This document shows positions 60,401-64,000 of a stretch of 64,000 nucleotides of DNA, piece by piece. The DNA lies in the NCBI RefSeq assembly GCF_018255755.1, contig NZ_CP073766.1, positions 3,844,001 to 3,908,000 on the forward strand, in the 5' to 3' direction. A model generated the notes under the pieces. It saw only the letters and a program-made list of their open reading frames with translations, did not search any database and had not been told where the DNA came from. Made by a program: the position numbers and the translations under genes. The DNA is from Chitinophaga sp. HK235. Lineage in GTDB: Bacteria > Bacteroidota > Bacteroidia > Chitinophagales > Chitinophagaceae. How positions within the stretch are numbered: position 1 is the first letter of the stretch; each line of letters starts with the position of its first letter.

Positions 60401-61125
60401 CCTTTGAGTCTGGTGGCAGCACCCGAGAACTTGCTTTTGTCTATACTTTGAAAACCGGTCACCACCACTTCCTGCAGGCGGGTTGGTTTTTCTTTGAGGA
60501 TGATGGTAAGCGCACCGCTTTTAAATTCGCTGGAGTGCACTTCTTCCATTTTGTAGCCGGTGAAGTTAAAAACCAGGATGGCATCGCTGGCCACTTTTTT
60601 GATTTCAAATTCACCTTTGGCGTTGGTAGTAGTGCCTCTTCCGGAGCCTTTTACCAGGATGGTAACACCTGGCAGCGGTTCTTTTTTCTCGGAAGTCACA
60701 ATGCCTTTGATGTCTGTAAGCCGGGGGGTGACCTGCCTCGGAGTACTGACGGTAAGGGATGCCATCTTTTTGGCCCCATCGTGTTTGATCACGATGCGAT
60801 CGTAGATGACGCTATAGGACAACGCGTAAGGTGTCAGTATTTTATTCAGCAGGTCCCCCACTTTTTCGTTGCGGGCGGAGATGCTGATTTTATTGGCGTT
60901 GAGCACTTCGCTGCCAACATATACAAAAGACACCTCGGCGAGGTTACTGATTTTTTCCAGTGCATCTTTCAATACTACATCGTGCAGATGTAAGGTTATT
61001 TTTTTATCCAGTGCATCCTGAAGGTCCACAGCTTGTGCCTGTATATGTAGTATAGACAGGAACAACGTTATTAAAAGTGTGTAGTGTCGGGTCTTTCTAA
61101 GCATAATAAATAAATGTTTGTTCAT
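57463..61125 (-). CDS. SusC/RagA-type TonB-dependent receptor with STN domain
   Basis: A 1220-residue outer-membrane importer. After the signal peptide (ending LHIQAQ) comes an STN secretin/TonB short N-terminal domain at about 30-110 (KITLHLHDVVLKDALEKI), a carboxypeptidase-like domain (IKGIVTSEKKEPLPGVTILVKG), a TonB-box/plug start LQEVVVTGFQSI, and the 22-strand barrel with the SusC-typical DAAATALYGARAMNGVVVITTRKG. The STN domain talks to FecR across the inner membrane, so import and transcription are linked. The ATG at 61125 is used; the one at 61104 is also good. Confidence 0.93.
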   Translation of the reverse strand: MNKHLFIMLRKTRHYTLLITLFLSILHIQAQAVDLQDALDKKITLHLHDVVLKDALEKISNLAEVSFVYVGSEVLNANKISISARNEKVGDLLNKILTPYALSYSVIYDRIVIKHDGAKKMASLTVSTPRQVTPRLTDIKGIVTSEKKEPLPGVTILVKGSGRGTTTNAKGEFEIKKVASDAILVFNFTGYKMEEVHSSEFKSGALTIILKEKPTRLQEVVVTGFQSIDKSKFSGAATRLKGEDVKIDGITDVSRMLEGRVAGVAVQNVSGTFGTAPKVRVRGATSINGDNKPLWVVDGVVLEDVVNISNDQLSSGDPTTLLGSAVAGLNANDIESFDILKDAAATALYGARAMNGVVVITTRKGRAGKPVIAYSGNFSTQLKPTYKNFNIMNSGQQMSVLAELERKGILTSDILSRGDIGVFGKLYEQLDANKDGDFPLRNDPAAMKAFLLRYANANTDWFGLLFRNNFVQEHSLSISSGTDKSQSYFSTSFYSDNGWTLADKVNRYTLNYRNTYKFSDRLTAGFSALASVRQQKAPGALTRSSNPVEGQYDRDFDINPFSYSLNTSRTLTAYDQNGHLEYFRRNFAPFNIINELRNNSLNLNMMDLRLQGDLGWKLTRNLRYEFTGAIRYVKSSREHQITEEANMANAYRAAGNATIARNNKFLYRNPDDPDAQPVIVLPAGGFYNRTEDQLMNFDFRNGLVYTDTFARKHNINLLVGQQVKYADRQSASNTGYGYQYDNGGTPFVDYRILKQTIESNFPYYNMGRDYDRFAAFYASGTYAFNNKYNLTATGRYDGSNRLGQSSKARWLPTWSVAGSWNIEQELFMQKAAWLNYLTLRASYGLTASMGPATNSNIVYQTINTRRPHLNEVESVISLSHLQNDDLTWEKLYTTNLGLDGGFFNNRVNFSLDLYTRKSFDLISIIKTSGIGGEMYKAANYADMTSKGLELLVGGDVVRKKDWGWKANVTFGYNTNKITNAKNIPAIFDLVVAEGGNREGYPVHSLFSLQYQGLSPKNGVPSFINQNGEVSPDVNLQDLKTGHLVYEGAVDPPITGGFSNTFRYKGLSLNVFFTYQWGNKIRLYPAFKTAYSDLDAMPKEFYDRWVMPGDQQTTRVPSILDAYEQTLIRGAYPYNNYNYSTERVAKGDFVRLKTVSLTYQLPSSLIRHIGFSNVAVSGAAINPWLIYADKKLQGQDPEFFNSGGVAQPIQKQFTLSIKVGI

Positions 61126-61512
61126 TCCGGGCAATAGGAATCCCTATCCGGTCATTTGGCGAAGCCGGGCAATAAAGGGTCTTCTGCTGTGCAGTGAGAT
61201 TTATTAGTGTCTAGTTGACAATTATTAGCCTGATAAACAAGGTATAGTCTGTGTCATATAGCGATTTAGTTCGGTTGTGAAATGAAAAAAGTTTATGGGA
61301 ATGTATTGGCAATAGGATGCCCTGTTGAAAGAATACAGGCGTATTCCATCAAGGCAGATAACCAGGGATGAGAATCATTTCCAGGCTAAAAGTTAACAGG
61401 ATAGCTTACCAGCAATACACTTATTATTTCTATAAGTCAGGTTAATTGCTACAACAAAACAAGTGTTTCATCTTGTCTACGATTTTGGTTAACGGTTATC
61501 TTTAATTGGTTA
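61126..61512. other. Intergenic region between fecR-like and susC-like genes
   Basis: About 380 bases, the likely site of the promoter that the adjacent ECF sigma factor recognises. I could not identify a -35/-10 pair by eye, and saw no hairpin terminator or gene. Confidence 0.5.
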
Positions 61513-62511
61513 TTATCGGCAATTGCCATCTACTATCGTATACCCGTTTCCGTTGGCATCTTTTCTAATCTTGGCATTCAAGGTCACGGCAATTAATGTT
61601 AAAGCTTGTTGCAGATCATCTGCAGTATTAAAGTCCCCGTAAAAGTTACACTGTTCCAGCTTTTTTTCGGACCTGAGCGGTACATTATAGAACCGTTGCA
61701 GGTCGTTGAGCACCATAGTCAGGGCTTGTCCTTTGTAAACGAATTTTCCGTTTTGTTTTTGGGTGAAAAAACGGGCATCATCTGTTGCATCTACCAGCTG
61801 CAGTCCTTTGGAGGCGGGGTGATATACCGCGCTTTTGTTGGCACTGAGTACCATCGGTTTGTGACTGTTTGTTCCGCCTTCGTTGGTGTTTACCTGTACC
61901 ATCCCGGACACGACTACTACTTTGGCCACTTCCCTGTTACGGGCTTCCATATTAAAGGAAGTTCCGAGTACGGTAGTATTGATCAATGCAGAAGAAATGA
62001 TGAACGGGTGGCGGCTGTCCTGGCTTACTTCAAAGAAGGCTTCTCCATTGAGCTGCAGGGTCCTGTTTTTTTTTCCAAAATTTTCCGCATAGGCTATACT
62101 GGAACTTTTTTCCAGGTATACAACAGAGCCGTCGGGCAATGTCACTGTTTTCCGGGCGTTGCCGCTGTTTGTCACGAGTTGTTTTACCTGTTGCTGTATC
62201 ACCAGGTACCAGGAGGCACCGGCTACCAGGAGCACTGCAGCTGCGGCAGCGATTTTTCTTCCGTACAGCGTAAAAATGCCTGGTTGGGTAATACCTGCAC
62301 GGCGGTGAATTTTTTTCAGCAGCAGTGCCGACAACCGTTCGTCCAGCAGATTTTTTACTTCAGGACCTTCCGCCTGATAATATTCTCTTGCTACCGCTTC
62401 AAGGTCAGACAGATCGTTTTCATCCAGGTACTGTAGCATCCATTCCTGCTCCACGGCAGACCAGTTCTCCGTATGTAGCAGTTGTCTGAGGTATTCCTTT
62501 CTGTTGTGCAC
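61513..62511 (-). CDS. FecR-family anti-sigma factor
   Basis: A 332-residue single-pass inner-membrane protein. A cytoplasmic anti-sigma part lies at residues 1-85, a membrane segment at about 88-105 (AAAAAVLLVAGASWYLVI), and a periplasmic FecR domain follows (VTLPDGSVVYLEKSSSIAYAE, LQLNGEAFFEVSQDSRHPFIIS, TVLGTSFNME). A C-terminal STN-like part (LTMVLNDLQRFYNVPL) contacts the receptor. No ATG is in place; translation appears to start with GTG at 62511 (residues HNRKEYLRQLL follow). It controls the ECF factor encoded just upstream. Confidence 0.9.
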   Translation of the reverse strand: MHNRKEYLRQLLHTENWSAVEQEWMLQYLDENDLSDLEAVAREYYQAEGPEVKNLLDERLSALLLKKIHRRAGITQPGIFTLYGRKIAAAAAVLLVAGASWYLVIQQQVKQLVTNSGNARKTVTLPDGSVVYLEKSSSIAYAENFGKKNRTLQLNGEAFFEVSQDSRHPFIISSALINTTVLGTSFNMEARNREVAKVVVVSGMVQVNTNEGGTNSHKPMVLSANKSAVYHPASKGLQLVDATDDARFFTQKQNGKFVYKGQALTMVLNDLQRFYNVPLRSEKKLEQCNFYGDFNTADDLQQALTLIAVTLNAKIRKDANGNGYTIVDGNCR

Positions 62512-62618
62512 TATCGTGACGGTTTAATTTAAATACGCAGGTTGATAAAATGTGGGTGGGTAATTTTCCGAAAAAAAACATATTTATTTTATTCTAATTC
62601 ATTTCATGTAGATATTTA

Positions 62619-63218
62619 TTAGTTGGAAGAATTGTGATGTGTGAAAAAAAAGAGAAAGAGCACAATGTATTTGTGGTCACCATTGCGAAGAATATAGTCG
62701 TTGAGTTTAATCATGGCTGCAGACAGATGTTCTTTAACGGTATTTCGGGAGATATTCAGTTCACTGGCTACTTCATCATAGGTTTTGCCTTCCAGCTTAC
62801 AACGGGTAACAATGGTTCTTTTTTTGGGAGATAATTGTGCAATCGCCTGTTCCAGGAGGTTATACTGCTCTTCGTCCATATTTTTACGGTCCAGCATGAG
62901 ATGGTCTTCCGGTCCCAGGTCAAGCAGATTTTTATGTAAAGCCTGTTCCTTCAGTTTTTTACGCATCCAGCTGACCGAGAGGTTAAAACTGATTACGAAC
63001 AACCAGCCACCTACCGACTGCTCAGCCTGGATTTCCCGACGCTTCTCCCACAACCTGGCAAAGACTTCCTGCAAGATGTCTTCTGCTACTGCAACATCTT
63101 TCACAAGTTTGAGGATATTCCGGTATACGGCCTGATGATAACTTGTATACAAGCTGTCAAAAGCGCTCACGTCGCTGTTACGGAGCCGTAATACCAATTC
63201 AGCATCTGTTATATTCAT
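62619..63218 (-). CDS. FecI-type ECF RNA polymerase sigma factor
   Basis: A 199-residue sigma factor. Region 2 is FDSLYTSYHQAVYRNILKLV with AEDILQEVFARLWEKR and GWLFVISFNLSVSWMRKK; region 4 is LSPKKRTIVTRCKLEGKTYDEVASEL with the helix-turn-helix ISRNTVKEHLSAAMIKL. Together with FecR and the STN-type SusC it forms a cell-surface signalling cascade. The C-terminus (KYIVLFLFFFTHH) is oddly hydrophobic. Confidence 0.92.
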   Translation of the reverse strand: MNITDAELVLRLRNSDVSAFDSLYTSYHQAVYRNILKLVKDVAVAEDILQEVFARLWEKRREIQAEQSVGGWLFVISFNLSVSWMRKKLKEQALHKNLLDLGPEDHLMLDRKNMDEEQYNLLEQAIAQLSPKKRTIVTRCKLEGKTYDEVASELNISRNTVKEHLSAAMIKLNDYILRNGDHKYIVLFLFFFTHHNSSN

Positions 63219-63425
63219 ATCTCTTCTTTTATATAAATCATACCGTGGAATACAATTTATATGGCTGAGAAAAAGCCAGGTTTCTCATACAATGGCCATT
63301 CAATCGACCGTATAAATTAGTAACAAATATTATTATTTAATAATTAAATTCGTATTAGTTATAATTATAAATTATTATATACATAGTTAGAGCTGATAGT
63401 AAAAAACCATTGTTTAAATGTGGCG

Positions 63426-63433
63426 TATCTTTG
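63426..63433 (+). promoter_or_regulatory. -7 promoter element of the acidic-protein gene
   Basis: TATCTTTG, an exact TAnnTTTG match, 27 nt before the ATG at 63461. The -33 element is not obvious. Confidence 0.55.
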
Positions 63434-63460
63434 GGGTGACATCCATTTAAACTACAAGAT

Positions 63461-63790
63461 ATGACAACGCAGAAAAAAAACATAGGACCCCTGCGTGAAG
63501 ACGAGCTTCTACCGGATGACATCATCAATCACCACCAACAGCCTGTACCACCCAAAGGCAATCAGGACGAGCAATCACGCAGAGCAGACTCTTCTGAAGA
63601 CCTGTTGAATGAAGAGGAATATGATGAAGAAATTGATGAACTGCTGGAAGAAGAAGATAAACGAGAGGCTGCCGCTGAGGCAGCCATGGAGCAAGAAGAA
63701 AACATGGACCCGGAAGAAAGGGAGAACGTAACAGACGAAGAGGAAAAAGATGAGAAAACAGACGAAGCAACCCGGCTGAAGATTTATTAA
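63461..63790 (+). CDS. Small, very acidic protein of unknown function
   Basis: A 109-residue protein that I do not recognise. The C-terminal two thirds is mostly Glu/Asp (EEEYDEEIDELLEEEDK, EQEENMDPEERENVTDEEE) with a strong coiled-coil or disordered character; the N-terminus carries Pro- and Gln-rich stretches. There is no signal peptide. It has its own -7 element and a strong hairpin behind it, so it looks like a real, separately transcribed gene. Confidence 0.7.
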   Translation: MTTQKKNIGPLREDELLPDDIINHHQQPVPPKGNQDEQSRRADSSEDLLNEEEYDEEIDELLEEEDKREAAAEAAMEQEENMDPEERENVTDEEEKDEKTDEATRLKIY

Positions 63791-63822
63791 AACGGATGAT
63801 TCACATAAAAGCGCAAAAAAGA

Positions 63823-63878
63823 ACAGCGCAAACAAAACGCTTCCCATCGTTGCGCCGGAAGCATTTTGTTTGCGCTGT
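63823..63878. terminator. Long hairpin between convergent genes
   Basis: Arms 63823-63844 and 63857-63878 pair over 22 positions with one mismatch, around a 12-nt loop. It lies 33 bp past the acidic-protein stop and 18 bp from the end of the convergent gene. It probably terminates both, although it is longer than usual and U-runs are poor. Confidence 0.75.
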
Positions 63879-63895
63879 ATTTATCTACCAGCGGA

Positions 63896-64000
63896 TTATC
63901 TCAGTAACGCGGCAGCACACCACAGCACCGGCGCCTGTCCATGCATATCACCGGTAATACGGCCACGATCAAGGTAATATTGCCGATCGTTTTTCTTGTT
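63896..64000 (-). CDS. C-terminal end of an unidentified gene (5' part beyond window)
   Basis: The last 34 codons of a gene entering from the right edge; it ends ...YYLDRGRITGDMHGQAPVLW-CAAALLR and TAA. The HGQAPVLWCAAALL stretch looks like the last helices of an alpha-helical barrel enzyme, such as some glycoside hydrolases, but that is only an impression. It lies behind the long hairpin that it shares with the acidic-protein gene. Confidence 0.6.
   Translation of the reverse strand, partial: NKKNDRQYYLDRGRITGDMHGQAPVLWCAAALLR

Noticed and set aside
59935..60993. A 352-codon plus-strand frame opposite the SusC-like gene
   Set aside because: It is antisense to clear STN and plug sequences, and its translation has no known motifs.
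1..64000. CRISPR arrays, insertion sequences, prophage genes, tRNA or rRNA
   Set aside because: No direct-repeat arrays, transposase or integrase motifs, or RNA gene signatures were found; the AT-rich inserts have no visible mobile-element ends.

Overview
The window looks like chromosomal DNA of a Bacteroidota member, most probably a Chitinophaga-type soil bacterium. Support comes from SusC/SusD genes with a FecI/FecR pair, PorP/SprF-like and OmpA/TPR type IX secretion (T9SS) parts, substrates with gliding-motility C-termini, DUF4302 and DUF4395 proteins, lipoproteins with Bacteroidota-type signals, and promoters resembling the TTTG / TAnnTTTG consensus of that phylum. The genus is an inference from gene content. 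No rRNA, tRNA, CRISPR array or insertion sequence was seen.

Layout. 1-4989: the end of a GH1 beta-glucosidase, a lipoprotein formylglycine-generating enzyme, a DsbA-like protein, a peroxiredoxin, and a BlaI/M56 (BlaR1-like) pair with a double operator. 5042-7092: an AT-rich insert with a two-gene AbiE-type toxin-antitoxin system. 7093-13553: a LytTR response regulator and its sensor kinase, a DUF4395 membrane protein with a class V aminotransferase, and two tandem TlpA-like thioredoxin proteins.

13711-28237 is the most interesting part. A complete histidine gene set is split in two by a complete tryptophan operon, all on the minus strand: promoter, hisL leader, hisG-D-C-B, then promoter, trpL leader, trpE-G-D-C-F-B-A, then hisH, hisA, hisF, hisIE. 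Both halves begin with an unannotated small open reading frame of a classic attenuator. One peptide carries five His codons in a row (six of seven codons), the other three Trp codons in a row, and each is followed by mutually exclusive antiterminator and terminator hairpins. The distal his genes lie behind the trp attenuator. hisA is fused in frame to an N-terminal GNAT acetyltransferase domain.

28254-30885: a DEDDh exonuclease, then a probable DNA-damage operon (UmuD-like S24 peptidase, unknown protein, SRAP/YedK protein) preceded by a perfect 9-bp palindrome. 31042-36025: an unknown beta-propeller protein, an AT-rich stretch with a RhuM-Fic fusion, an ECF sigma factor and a collagen-repeat lipoprotein. 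36085-53669: a T9SS block (PorP/SprF, a PorE-like OmpA protein, a second PorP/SprF, a 1377-residue PKD protein, a mini-protein that is little more than a sorting domain, and a 2980-residue beta-helix protein). 53715-63218: an import locus with ECF sigma factor, FecR, STN-type SusC, SusD, a zinc metallohydrolase lipoprotein and a DUF4302 lipoprotein. 63461-64000: a small acidic protein, a long terminator hairpin and the C-terminal end of an unrecognised gene.
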